Part shown: positions 9,312 through 18,610 of the stretch, piece by piece | Numbering within the stretch: the first letter of the stretch is position 1 | Layout: every line of letters begins with the position of its first letter | Assembly (NCBI GenBank): GCA_900660155.1 | Contig: CABFPE010000056.1 | Location: 1,955,304 to 1,977,634, forward strand | Reading direction: 5' to 3' | From: Hofstenia miamia | Taxonomy: Eukaryota; Xenacoelomorpha; Acoela; Hofsteniidae | DNA: 22,331 nt | The notes under the pieces: generated by a model | What the model was told of the DNA's origin: nothing | Database searches by the model: none | Seen by the model: the letters and a program-made list of their open reading frames with translations, nothing else | Program-made: the position numbers and the translations under genes

Positions 9312-10515
9312 CTAAAAGTTCTTGTTTATTTTTAAGAATACGGCTTCTTCCAAGCTGGTTGGGTTCATGCGGTGTCTATTTAGTCGGACAATGTTCTTCA
9401 TTTTGCTGAATAGATGCTCTACCCCATTTGGTGTAGGAGGGATAAATTCCAGGATGATGTATTTTTTCTGACCGCCATTTAGATCCATTCGTGCTCATTT
9501 GAGGGCTCTTTCGGCAAAGGAGGGCGGTTTTGTTAACGAAGTAGAATCACAATCTAGTAATACAACATCGTCAAGGTCTTCCTTTTTAAGGCATTCCACT
9601 GAACTCTGTTCAGCCAATGTTAAGTCGCTAGTTTCACCTTCAATAACTTTTCAAAATCAGGTGAATGCACTATTGAGGCACGCGGGTGGAGATATTCTGT
9701 AACACCGTCATCATCACGGTAGGTTGTGATAAGGCTCTCGAATAAAATGGTAGAAAGATGTGTGTCATTCAGTTGCAATGCTTTGGTCACCGACTCAAAA
9801 TCTCCCAATTTTATGTGTAAATCGCGAACTTGAGCATTTTCTGCGGGCGAAAGTAGGATACCTATAAAATCTTCGTCATTGATGAATGATTCATTCAAAA
9901 TGGGGAGTAGCTTGAGATATCGCTCTAGCATAAAAATGACGAACTCCAACTTGTGTCATTGTGGTTAACAGCACAAATATCTGTTTGTTTTGCGGCACCT
10001 TGCAATAATATTCCAATCAAATCCAATATCAGGTAATTTGAAATTGAAGTGTTTGTATTTGATTAACAGTAGGAGTACATTTAGAGAAGTAAAAATAACT
10101 TTTTCCCTTAAAGGAAAAAATAATTTTAAACTTAAACTTTTTTCCCTAAAGAAAGCAAATTGACCAAATTGAAAATGTGCAAATTTTTTGATATTTTGGA
10201 AATTTTTCAGTTTTTTTTGAGATTTGGTGTACTCAAGGTATGTGCATGCCCTCAACCCACGACGAGTTAATAAGATCTTTTTCAGAGCTACTTTATTTGA
10301 ATTGATGTGATATTTGACATTTGATCAGAACACCACCTTTTAAAGTAGTTAGCTTGCGCATAACTTCAGAAATCTTGTTGACTAGTATTTCCCATTGATG
10401 CACAAGTTTGACGACGGCTAGATTTAATCGATGGCTCGCACAACCTACAAGAGGGTGATTCAGCTTATCTTCAATGGCTTCATTCGTCGAACAATTGTCA
10501 CCTACCTACAGGCTT
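9312..10515 (-). pseudogene. hAT transposase, C-terminal part (broken)
   Basis: Read from right to left, the remnant starts with VGDNCSTNEAIEDKL, the second catalytic Asp region of hAT transposases. GCASHRLNLAVVKLV and a helical stretch follow, up to about 10295. After a foreign-looking insertion it resumes with NDTSWSSS, then shifts frame into MLERYLKLLPILNES (about 9949). It continues through PAENAQVRDLHIKLG and HSPDFEK, and shifts frame again near 9635. FAERALK is followed by an in-frame TGA, and the remnant ends in the hATC dimerisation domain (GVEHLFSKMKNIVRLNRHRM...NPTSLEEAVF) with TAG at 9312-9314. The N-terminal half is at 18614-19107. At least three disabling changes make it non-functional. 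Confidence 0.9.
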
Positions 10516-10687
10516 CGGCGATATCAACATTGCAATAAATTTTGATAATTTTTACAATTAGCTATTAATTTTTGAAATTGCATATTCAGAATTCTTGGCT
10601 GTTTTAACAGCAATATTACTACACAGTACATGCGGTTCGTGCAGTACCCTTCATGGATAATAGTAATAGAATCGTTTTATTTCCTGT

Positions 10688-10701
10688 AGTGCCGAAGCAC
10701 T
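10688..10701 (-). other. UUCG-type hairpin in the 3' UTR of non-LTR element 1
   Basis: In the element's RNA sense the sequence is AGTGC-TTCG-GCACT, a 5-bp stem closed by a C(UUCG)G tetraloop. It lies about 20 bases after the RT stop codon and is followed by an AT-rich tail with ATTACT-like repeats. In the LINE2/CR1 group a 3' stem-loop is known to be recognised by the element's own reverse transcriptase. That role is inferred here. Confidence 0.5.
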
Positions 10702-10721
10702 AAATAGAAAAATTAAAGACA

Positions 10722-11575
10722 CTAAACAAAATCAGGAATCAAGTCATATATAATATATTTCGCCGCAGCAAATCGGAATGACTTTTTCATTAATTGGGTT
10801 TTTGCAACTGGTAGTCGTCCAAATCGAGTACGTGTGTTGAAATCGAGTGGGTGTGTTGAATCGTTAAAAATTCTGGAGACAGTAGCTGAAAACTGTCTTT
10901 TGAAAGCAAGATTAATTGCACCAAATAACGCTCCTCTATCAATATTCGCTTTTCGTGCAAACAGCTTTAAGGGTTTGGAGATAATTTTCTTATCTTGAGC
11001 AGCTAAGCCAGGTACCCAGACCTCACAAGCATAAAGCCATATTGTTAATAGGTAAACATTAAAAATAAACCAACGTTTTGTCTTACCAAGGTAAGTCAGG
11101 ATAAAGGAGAAGGATTTGATTCGGTAATTTAGTTTGGATGCAACATACGTTACATGTTTTTTCCCATGTCAGATTTTCATGCAGGTACACTCCGATGTAT
11201 TTAGTTAACTTAGATTGAGGATGAGGAGCATCTTTATAGTTGATATCTTACCTACGATCAACAACATGTTTGTAGACTTCAGAAACTGTAGTATGAAAAC
11301 ATAGTTCAACAGATTTAGAGGGATTCAGATTGAGGTATTTCTCTATGGACATTTGATATATTCTGCTAACGGATTCTGCATAATGCATATAGTCATGGTT
11401 TGCAGTATCGCGTCTAATTGCTGTCAAGAAACGAGTATCATCAGAATATTTACTGAGATCATTTGTATCATAAACAAATAATACGCCATCTTGTGGGATT
11501 CCTACTTCAACCTCTATAAGATCAGAACAGACATTATTTACTTTTATTATTTGTTGCCAGCCAGTCATATCCAGG
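10722..11575 (-). pseudogene. Reverse transcriptase C-terminal half of non-LTR element 1
   Basis: The sequence resumes after the insertion with TGWQQIIKVNNVCSDLIEVEVGIPQ (about 11555), the usual motif before the RT GIPQG box; here it reads GIPQDG. A compressed stretch leads to YSDDT, matching the catalytic F/YADD box, then LNLNPSKSVELCF. After frame changes it continues as the thumb region: LGVYLHENLTWEKHV, ASKLNYRIKSFSF and WLYACEVWVPG. It ends with SFRFAAAKYI and a TAG at 10722-10724. About ten residues appear to be missing between GIPQ and NDL. Stops and frameshifts make it inactive. Confidence 0.85.
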
Positions 11576-11902
11576 GATCCAACCTGATTAATCGTCAACG
11601 CGATTAATCGAGATTAATCAGATGGATTAATCTATCTTGCTGGTCCAGTAGATTAGATTAATCGTAAACAACGTGCTCGATTAATCTAGATTATTCTAAT
11701 TAAGTGGATGCTTATCCATTCAGTGTTGTCATTTTCGGTTTGATCTTATCTATGGCCACTATTCTTGTGTCATATGTTTTACAAAAGAAAACCTTAACAC
11801 CGGACATAGAAGAAGAGTGTGATGATTAGGCATCTAACAGACTTAGGAAGCGTCTGATGTCGCCTAATTCTATATATAACGATCCTCGATTTTATCACGC
11901 CA

Positions 11903-11974
11903 ACTTCTAATCAGGTTGAGAGACTGTTCAGAAACGCTGGTTATGCTCTTTCTGATTACCAAAATAGTTTATGA
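11903..11974 (+). pseudogene. hAT transposase dimerisation-domain scrap (second hAT family)
   Basis: TSNQVERLFRNAGYALSDYQNSL reads in one frame and stops at the border with the endonuclease fragment. VERLF followed by a GYALSDYR-like motif is the hATC signature. Upstream, in another frame, KRLMSPNSIYNDPRF (about 11850-11895) also looks like this family. It differs clearly from the hATC of the large element (VEHLFSKMKNIVR), so it is a separate family and runs in the opposite direction. Confidence 0.7.
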
Positions 11975-12125
11975 ACAATTAAGTGATAGCTAACATTAAT
12001 GTTACCCAATGGAGCTCCAAGAGTACAAAAGTTATCTGATTTTCGTGGGACATATGCAACGTCCAATTTTGATTTGGCAGGATAAAAAGTTGGTTGATTT
12101 ACGCAATTTTCGAAACCATTAGACT
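11973..12125 (-). repeat. 153-bp copy of the endonuclease segment at 13347-13499
   Basis: The two segments have equal length, are in the same orientation, and differ at roughly ten positions without gaps. Both encode SNGFENC(V/I)NQPTFYPAKS and a segment ending LGAPLGNINVSYHL. In both the usual SDH catalytic triplet of AP endonucleases is SYH. The copy begins and ends abruptly. Confidence 0.9.
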
Positions 12126-12173
12126 CCAGAAGTTTGTTTCTTAACCGGGTTTTAACCTGATTAATCGTCTCTG

Positions 12174-12240
12174 GTAGATAAACCGGCTTTAACCGGACCG
12201 GTTTAACCGGATTTAACCTGACCGGTTTAACCGGACCAGA
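12174..12240. repeat. CCGGTTTAACCGG repeats
   Basis: At least four imperfect copies of AACCGG/CCGGTT in alternating orientation give this stretch strong self-complementarity. It lies just inside the hAT-like right end, as a subterminal repeat block would. Confidence 0.75.
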
Positions 12241-12247
12241 TCCAGCA

Positions 12248-12248
<1 letters not shown>

Positions 12249-12294
<46 letters not shown>
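12249..12294. repeat. (TA)n microsatellite
   Basis: Uninterrupted TA run of about 46 bases at the border between the hAT-like end and the RT of element 1. Confidence 0.95.
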
Positions 12295-12296
<2 letters not shown>

Positions 12297-12297
<1 letters not shown>

Positions 12298-12871
12298 CAT
12301 GCTGCTTAATATTATTCAACAATTTATTTTGGAGAACGGTGTTGAACGCGATAGAGTAGTCTAAAAATATAGCTATCTAACTCAGAGATAATATAATTAA
12401 CTGTCCAGAAAAGAGCATCAATGGTACTTCTGTCTTTCCTATATGCAAACTGCAAATTATCCCAGAAATTATGAATGATTCTAATAAAATGCTGTAGTCC
12501 CAACCTGTCTAGACAATGAGCAGTTATATCCGTTACGGCAATTGGTCTAAAAGAATTATGCTGTAATATATCAGCATCGGGATTTTTCGGAACAAGAGTA
12601 ACATGGGCATATTTCCAACGAGCTGTATAAACAGTTGGGAAAACATCGCTGATATATGTCGAAGTATGGAACAGCTAGATTATTCGGAACATTTTTTAAG
12701 CAACCACGGAGGCAAAATTGCAGGACCCTTTGCAGTTTTGGAATTTATGCGACTAAAAACACTTTGAACCTGGGAAAAAAATAGACGTGGATAATTAACG
12801 CAGACAATAGAAAATTCAAACTCAACGCCATGGATCTTTTCTGTATTAAATTGTGTAAAATACTTGTTCAA
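12297..12871 (-). pseudogene. Reverse transcriptase N-terminal half of non-LTR element 1
   Basis: SRINSKTAKGPAILPPWLLKKC is the GPD-type opening motif of non-LTR RTs. It is followed in shifted frames by ARWKYAHVTLVPKNPDAD, NSFRPIAVTDITAHCLDRL and NLQFAYRKDRSTIDAL. The last motif is DYSIAFNTVLQNKLLNNI at about 12355-12300, equivalent to RT motif A (D-[FY]-S-x-AF). The frame then runs into the (TA)n tract, where the insertion interrupts it. Several frame changes and stops occur; the second half continues at about 11575. Confidence 0.85.
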
Positions 12872-12927
12872 CTCTAACCAAAGTAGTCGTTGGAATAAAC
12901 TTTCCAGAACTGGGTTTAGTTTAAAGC

Positions 12928-13970
12928 TTAAATCAGACCATACATCTCAGATGGAGATAGTGACAACATTCGCACTTTTCGAATACGATGAATTGTTCTA
13001 CTAATTAGGCTTTGAATGCGATTCCTATCGTTTTTGTTCCCGGATTTTATGGCTTTGTGCTTTTCCTGAACTAAATTTCTTACCTCACTTGAATCAGTAA
13101 TTCGTCTATAGATATTTTCGCGACATTTCGGAACAACAGGTAGCTTTGAGTTTTGCAAAACAAAGTCAATGTACGATTCGGTAACTAAAATTGTATTATC
13201 GATACTATCGGCATCAGATAAAACATTCCATTGAGTGGTTTCGAAATCGCAAATAATCTTGTCGACGTTATAGAATTGGGGACCGTCACAAACGGTTTTA
13301 TAGCGTGGCTTGTATGAGTTTTGACAAGACCTTAGAGGTTTAAGATGAACACTTAAGTGATAGCTAACATTAATGTTACCCAATGGCGCTCCAAGAGTAC
13401 AAAAGTAATCTGATATTCGTGGGACATATGCAACGTCCAATTGTGATTTGGCAGGATAAAACGTTGGTTGATTAATGCAATTTTCGAAACCATTAGACTT
13501 CCCGATGTTTAATTGTTTCTTGGTTAGCATCACCTACGAAGATGCAATACGACCTTGGACGTTCAGTTAACAGCTGCATAACGATACGTCGGAAAAACTT
13601 GTTTGTTATCACCTTTTTCCTTTTAGAAAGGAAGTACAGATTACAAACTATTACGCTGGTGTATTCAGATGGCAAGTACTTTGGCCTGCAACTGATAACC
13701 AATATTTCAATGTCAGGGTTGGATATCTCATACAATGTTTTAGGTCTATTGTAACACCATTCCTTACTTACGTAAGTAATGAGACGTCCACCACCTCGTT
13801 CAGCAAAATCGTCTAAATTGCGGTCAAGACGTACAGCATGATAGTTTGGAATGTAGAAGGTATATCGGACTTTAGTTTCTTGTAGAGCAATAACAGATTA
13901 TGAATTAAAACTAATCAATTGTTCAAGTTCTTCGTACTTAGAAATAAGGCCATTAACAATATTTGTAAGT
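12928..13970 (-). pseudogene. AP endonuclease domain and linker of non-LTR element 1
   Basis: The domain opens with KYEELEQLISFNS, a stop, then VIALQETKV, which contains the catalytic Glu. IPNYHAVRLDRN and RGGGRLITYVSKEW follow. The frame from 13735 holds a GD-A-N motif (FVGDANQ) in place of the usual GDFN. After a frameshift near 13510, 13533-12928 gives FENCINQPTFYPAKSQLDVAYVP and the C-terminal SYHL, where SDH is expected. The last part is a basic linker leading to RT. The altered SDH and the breaks make it inactive. Confidence 0.85.
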
Positions 13971-13989
13971 ATGAAGGGAATACTTTGTT

Positions 13990-14829
13990 GGCATTGGCTT
14001 AGTCAGTTTGAGCAATCTACGGGAACGTCATCATTATATAAAACAAGATTACGAATTTTAAGGTCTTTCCTATCCACACCATTATTTATGAGTTCCAATT
14101 GCTTATTCAACAATATTTTTTCCTTCTTGATTTCCTCAGTCGACAGTCCTTTCGATAGAAAGAGTTAGTATACGTCTTTAGTTTATAGGCAACACTAAAA
14201 ATTGTTCGGATATCCCATATAGAGTTCAATTTAACTAGCAATGTTCTTGACTTGGAATTAATATTATTATATTTCCCAATCTGTATATGTCCTCAATATT
14301 AATACCACTCACCTCGACATGCTGCAGAATTTTCTCTACTTCATTTTTCTCAATTTCCTTCTGCTTTGTTGAATTGCGCTCATGAGATTCCGCAAAAACC
14401 AGAAATGCGTATAGTTTTCAGATGATCACCACTTGATAAATTAGATAACTTCTTGTTTATCTTCTTGATTGATGCATCAATTTTTCCTCCATGGACTTCC
14501 CACATTTCTGCATAATTCCATCGACTTTCTCTTCAATGATAGTAGCTAGATTTTCAGACTGATTGGTAACAATTGATTGTTCTCTAACAATTCGCTCAAT
14601 CATAACCATCTCTTTTCCCATAGTTAACACAATCATTGCAGAATAATATGGCATTGTTTTTGACTTCATTTAGAGATTTCAAGACTGATGAAGCAAAGCC
14701 GGTGCAATTAGTGGTCCAGTGCATCATTTGACTGCAACAGAAACAGCAATATACACTTTCATTTTTTATTTCTAGATTGCACATTTTACACTCAGAACAT
14801 AACTGAAAGTTGTTTTCAGTAGTTGACAT
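13990..14829 (-). pseudogene. ORF1 of non-LTR element 1 (PHD-like finger plus coiled coil)
   Basis: The start Met at 14827-14829 is followed by CSECKMCNLEIKNESVYCC, a run of paired cysteines, MMHWTTNC and LFCNDC. This gives a C-C-C-C-H-C-C-C ligand series like the PHD finger in ORF1 proteins of the CR1 group. A frameshift near 14620 leads to a helical, charged stretch (REQSIVTNQSENLATIIEEK) that is probably a coiled coil. Traces of an RNA-binding C-terminal part continue to about 14000 in several frames. ORF1 proteins bind the element RNA. This copy is broken. Confidence 0.75.
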
Positions 14830-14862
14830 CAGTTGTGCTAATGTAATAATGTTAAAAATTGG

Positions 14863-15300
14863 ATAGTAGAGGTGGTGGCCTTATGCTAATTGCGGCAAAA
14901 ATTTTAAATCAAATACGTAAAAAAGAATTTGAATCAGATATTTTTTTTAATCATCATGGATCGAATTAAATCACATACAAATTCTTCAGAAAACGGATTA
15001 ATTAATTTTATTTATAATCCAAATAAGAACTTTCTTGTAGATTATATACAGTCTCAGTGCAATGAAATTCAAGATATTCCTAGCAATAACTACTCACTAA
15101 ACATATTAGGTGACTTTAACATCAACTATTCCAATTTTTATGAAGAAAATTCATTGAAAGAATTATGTGCTATTTATAATTTATAAGGAATCAACACTAA
15201 AACTCCCACTCGAAAAACGACATTAATTGATTATTTGTTTCCAATTGGGCAACTATATATATGACTTTACAACATTGAATCCTTCAGTGATCACGCACTC
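14863..15300 (+). pseudogene. AP endonuclease fragment of non-LTR element 2
   Basis: RGGGLMLIAAK, then in another frame FIYNPNKNFLVDYI and LNILGDFNINYSNF (with the catalytic Asp of GDFN). After a stop, TPTRKTTLIDYLF and SFSDHALW follow (SDH with the catalytic His). The order and spacing fit the C-terminal two thirds of a non-LTR endonuclease. Three frame changes or stops are present. Confidence 0.8.
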
Positions 15301-15591
15301 TGGATTTATATTAGTAAAATTCAAGTTAAGCTTTCTAAATTTAAAACGATTTATTCTAGGGATTTCAAAAATTATTCAGATGAGATCATGAAAAATTTAC
15401 TTAAAAAAGTTCCATTCAACTATATTTTTAATCTAAATTCTGGTTCTCACATGTTAAACTACATTGCGATCAATCAAGCCCTAAACCTAAACTAAGTAGC
15501 ATCACTAAAAACCCGCCGAGTAGTCAACAAATCACGACGATTTAATTTAAGCGCGACTGATCATCAAGTAATTAAGAATACCGTAAGCATA

Positions 15592-16184
15592 ATGCAGAAA
15601 TTCATTGAACTAACTAAAGCTAATCCGACTAAAATAAATTTGACTAATTACGAAAGATCAAAGAAATTAATTAAGAACTTAAGCACTAAAAATTCAGCTT
15701 TAAAACAACGTCAATTTCTTGAAAAATTGAAGTCCCACAGTATCTCATTTCTCTTTACAAATATTAATTCAAAACATCGCATCCTCCTGTCTAAAACTTT
15801 TAATTGGTCCCTTAAAATACTCAATTTTGCACAAAACAATGACAATGCATCCGATTACCGATTAAAATACAAAATACTATCTCCTTATCAAATTCAAGTG
15901 CATATGTTTTCAATATTATTTAAATTCAAATTTGGTCAAGCCGCAATTTCGTTTTAAAACAGTATATTAAATTAAATGAACGGTCTCAAGCATTTTTATG
16001 CGTGGATAAATGTTTTAATAGTTTTCACCACACGGCAACTAAATTATGGAATAACTTAAATAGAGAAATTAAATTTGAAAAAAATTACAAGAAATTCAGA
16101 AAGAAATTGCGACCATTCCTTTTTAATAGACAATGCCTACTTAATGACAATAATACACTACATTCATTTGAAAATTTTGCATAA
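15592..16184 (+). pseudogene. Linker and RT C-terminal region of non-LTR element 2
   Basis: The first open stretch (15592-15957) is lysine-rich linker, including KINLTNYERSKKLIKNL. At about 15760 it passes without a gap into NWSLKILNFAQNND and YKILSPYQIQVHM, typical of sequence after the RT thumb. A stop at about 15957 separates it from 16002-16184, which holds FHHTATKLWNNLNREI and a basic tail, the standard C-terminus of these proteins. No YADD box is present. Confidence 0.75.
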
Positions 16185-16188
16185 AATG

Positions 16189-16210
16189 CACACACACAAC
16201 ACACACACAC
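16189..16210. repeat. (CA)n microsatellite
   Basis: CA repeat with one interruption in the 3' untranslated region of non-LTR element 2. Confidence 0.9.
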
Positions 16211-16293
16211 ATTTTAATATTATATATATTTATTATATTTGTAAATAGCTTTTTGTAGTTTTGTAGTTTATAGTTTTTGTACCTTTTTCTTAT

Positions 16294-16307
16294 AGCAATA
16301 AATTGCT
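16294..16307 (+). other. 3' hairpin of non-LTR element 2
   Basis: AGCAA-TAAA-TTGCT gives a 5-bp stem just before the ATT tail. The loop overlaps an AATAAA hexamer at 16297-16302, so it could equally be a polyadenylation signal. Confidence 0.4.
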
Positions 16308-16310
16308 TTT

Positions 16311-16333
16311 TATTATTATTATTATTATTATTT
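16311..16333 (+). repeat. (ATT)n tail of non-LTR element 2
   Basis: Short trinucleotide run marking the 3' end of the element, in place of a poly-A tail. Confidence 0.8.
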
Positions 16334-16384
16334 GCTGTAACATTATGCAAGTTTGGAAAAATTGTTTTGTCATAGGCATACGAA

Positions 16385-16389
<5 letters not shown>

Positions 16390-16415
<26 letters not shown>
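16390..16415. repeat. (AT)13 microsatellite
   Basis: Pure AT run between non-LTR elements 2 and 3. Confidence 0.95.
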
Positions 16416-16418
<3 letters not shown>

Positions 16419-16541
16419 TTTATTGACAAATAATCAGATGCAACAGAATGTACAAGATAGTTGTGACAGAAAAATACAGAATGACTAAATAAGAGACAGA
16501 TTATAGTCCTTGATCACACAGAAATGATTTTCTTATTAATA

Positions 16542-17460
16542 TCATTGACCAAAGATAGCGAGAGCTTTGGTAATATAACTGCACAAGTCTGCAGGATCAC
16601 ATTGGAAAAAATTGTTCAGATCAGAAAAATTTAACCTATAATTATCTCTCAAATGTTTGGTTAGATGGCATCCACAAACAATGTGGGATTCTGTTCCCCA
16701 CATTTCTGTTTCAGTTCGCGTATTAAAGGGTTTACATACAGAGTAAATAAAAAACATGAAGAAGGTGAGCCCTGTTGCACGCCAAACGTAACACTAATTA
16801 TTGCCGCTCCAGAGCTTTCAAAGCCCGTGCATGGCCAGACCTCGGGACATGGTCATATGCCTTCGAAAAGTCTATAAACGCAACGTATAACTTGACTTTT
16901 TTATAAAGCGCATAATCCATCAAGAGTCTAAGGCACACAATCCATTCCACACATGATCTTCCCTTTTGCGCACCAACTTGTTCTCTATCCGGCTTGAACC
17001 ACATTTCTAAACGTTTACATAAGATACGATCATATATTTTAGCCAAAGAGTCCATAATAGAGATACCACGATAATTACTACAATCTTTGCGTGAGCCTTT
17101 CTTGAAGATCGCAACTAAATGGCTGACACACCAAAGCGCTGGGAAAACGCGAGAAAAGCATATAAAGTTTAATAAAAAGCACAGATATTCCATCCACTTA
17201 AGTGGCATTAAATTTAAAAGTCGCAGCCTGTATCCCAGATGGTCCACCACTGCTTTATTTTTACATTCGACAGTGGCACTCACCAACTCATCGAAAGCGA
17301 TAGGATTATCAGTCACTGGTATTGAGGTTCCATTGCATAACTCTAACAGTTCACCCCTTTCTTCATGATCAGGATTCAAAAGAGTCTCAAAATGATGCTT
17401 GAACTCATCACCAGAAGGATTATCAGAGACACCACTATCAACAGATTCTTTCCAATTAAT
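16542..17460 (-). pseudogene. Reverse transcriptase of non-LTR element 3, without the DD box
   Basis: The long open part (17379-16798) reads LVSATVECKNKAVVDHLGY, SHLVAIFKKGSRKDCSNYRG, SIMDSLAKIYDRILCKRLE and GAQKGRSCVEW. It then reaches RT motif A, VAFIDFSKAYDHVPR. After a deletion or frameshift near 16830 comes SVTFGVQQGSPSSCFLFTLY, the motif B (QGSP) region, ending at a stop at about 16668. The expected DD motif is not found; what follows is scrambled in three frames. This identifies a non-LTR RT that cannot be catalytic. Confidence 0.9.
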
Positions 17461-17476
17461 TGACTTCCAGATTTCT

Positions 17477-18135
17477 TTAGCTTTGGTTCACATCAAATGA
17501 TAAGAGACTATCTAGTATTCTCGGTGATACGATGCAATAGTAGAGTTCAGATATCCAATTACGCTTTTTCCTATAAGTCAAGGAGCCTTTAAAAGTTTTA
17601 TCCATATACACGAGGTTATTCAGAACAACAAATGTACTTAAAGAGTTCTTTACTATCTTTGCATTCTCATTAGGTGACCTGATTGGGTCATCAGAATTCA
17701 AATACCTGGCTTCACACGGAGCATTTCCAGGAACTTGTTTACTAAAGGTCTGAAATGAAATTTAAAATCTCCAAGGATCACGAAGCTGTCGTGGGGATTG
17801 CACATGATGATTTCATTCAATTTGGCCATGGAGTCAAGTGAGATGTACTGTGAATACGAAGGTGCCAGATATATGCACACAAAAAGAACACCCGGTACGC
17901 TTTGTAACCGAAAAATTACCACATCCGACGTAAGTTCAACTAATTATAGGACAGCATACAACACATCCGTCATAAGAACTGCACATCCACCTTGGTGTCC
18001 TGCTTTTTGGTCAGTTTGAATAGTTTCATGACCAGGCATTCCGAAGCGTAACGGGGTCTTTATTTCATTTAGAAAAATCATGTCTGATTTCAATAAAATA
18101 TTAAAAACACAATCAATTTCAAGTTTATTCTTCAC
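17477..18135 (-). pseudogene. AP endonuclease of non-LTR element 3
   Basis: SDMIFLNEIKTPLRFGMPG holds the catalytic Glu. GGCAVLMTDVLY, then in new frames VLFVCIYLAPSYSQY, SFVILGDFKFHF (GDFN altered to GDFK) and KTFKGSLTYRKKRNWISELY follow. The last readable block is ILDSLLSFDVNQS, after which the SDH part and much of the linker are absent. Three frame changes are present. The order matches non-LTR endonucleases. Confidence 0.85.
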
Positions 18136-18280
18136 TGAGTTTATATTCCAATATGGGTCATACAGAGCGTGTCACGGTTATCTCGACTACTTATACAAAC
18201 GACAGAGGTTGCCAGCTGTCAATCACTACATCATTACGAGTGATTTGGCGTTTTTTCTCTTCAAACTCAATTTTGCATCC

Positions 18281-18610
18281 TCAATTTTCAGGCATACTGC
18301 GCTCCGTCCTTTCAGACTTCAATAGACGCTTCCACTCGGCGTGGGTAGCTGGGTGACTATCGCGTTTAATACGGACGGTTTTAGTAACAGTCATAGTAAA
18401 AGAAACAAATTTCGAACCATTGTTTACAATTTCATCTCTCAGATCATGACTTTCTACTGTTATCAGCATTGGTCGGTTATGGCGATCAGTCGCAGCTCCA
18501 AGGCACTTCACGGTGAAATCTCCGACCTCTACTTCAGTAGATTCGAAGATTTTTTTGGCTTTATCAAGATCAGAATCAGCACCTTCAATCTGTTCAGTTT
18601 CAGCAAGCAC
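18281..18610 (-). pseudogene. ORF1 C-terminal fragment of non-LTR element 3
   Basis: About 109 open codons. KIFESTEVEVGDFTVKCLG, NRPMLITVESHDLRDEIV and KTVRIKRDSHPATHAEWKRL fit the RRM-like RNA-binding C-terminal region of LINE ORF1 proteins, which ends in a basic (R/K)RD...ER helix. It ends with a TAA. Its apparent N-terminus lies at the insertion border and may include hAT bases, so the true start is missing. Confidence 0.7.

Larger units (their letters stand above)
11581..12294. mobile_element. hAT-like fragment inserted in RT of element 1, with nested endonuclease piece
   Basis: The insert begins with a cluster of GATTAATC motifs (11586-11700). A plus-strand hAT dimerisation segment follows, ending TSNQVERLFRNAGYALSDY (11903-11960). 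This is cut at 11972, exactly where a 153-bp endonuclease fragment starts (11973-12125). The right part carries CCGGTTTAACCGG repeats (about 12141-12235) and ends CCAGCACTA, which in reverse (TAGTGCTGG) resembles a hAT terminus. A (TA)n tract follows. AACCTGATTAATCGTC occurs twice, at 11581 and 12154. The RT frame of element 1 is readable on both sides. No target duplication can be read because the right border is a microsatellite. Confidence 0.65.
10661..14829 (-). mobile_element. CR1-like non-LTR retrotransposon no. 1, nearly full length, dead
   Basis: On the minus strand the order is ORF1 with PHD-type zinc finger and coiled coil (14829 to about 13990), AP endonuclease (about 13970-12930), reverse transcriptase (12871-12297 and about 11575-10722), then a 3' untranslated region with a small hairpin (10688-10701). 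A PHD finger in ORF1 is typical of the CR1 group, which is why I use that name; the clade is inferred. There is no poly-A tail. The RT is split by a 0.7-kb insertion. The whole element sits inside the hAT transposase and is therefore younger than the hAT insertion. Many frameshifts and stops are present. Confidence 0.85.
14863..16333 (+). mobile_element. Non-LTR retrotransposon no. 2, RT palm deleted
   Basis: The element is truncated at its 5' end and starts in mid endonuclease, about 35 bases from the start codon of element 1 and facing away from it (head to head). Endonuclease pieces are followed by linker and then directly by the RT C-terminal part; the palm with motifs A to C is missing. 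The 3' region has (CA)n, a small AGCAA/TTGCT hairpin and a tail of about seven ATT units (16311-16333). Such a tail is a normal non-LTR 3' end, so the 3' end is complete. Confidence 0.8.

Noticed and set aside
9965..10255. 96-codon minus-strand frame rich in Lys and Phe
   Set aside because: It lies in an AT-rich insertion within the hAT transposase. Its reading disagrees with the transposase frame (NDTSWSSS) at its C-terminal end.
11956..12300. Protein beginning with an alternating Ile-Tyr run
   Set aside because: The run is translated (TA)n. The rest is the antisense of a hAT-like end and an endonuclease scrap, not one gene.
16303..16488. Small plus-strand protein rich in Ile/Tyr
   Set aside because: It is translated ATT and TA repeats of a retrotransposon tail and a microsatellite.
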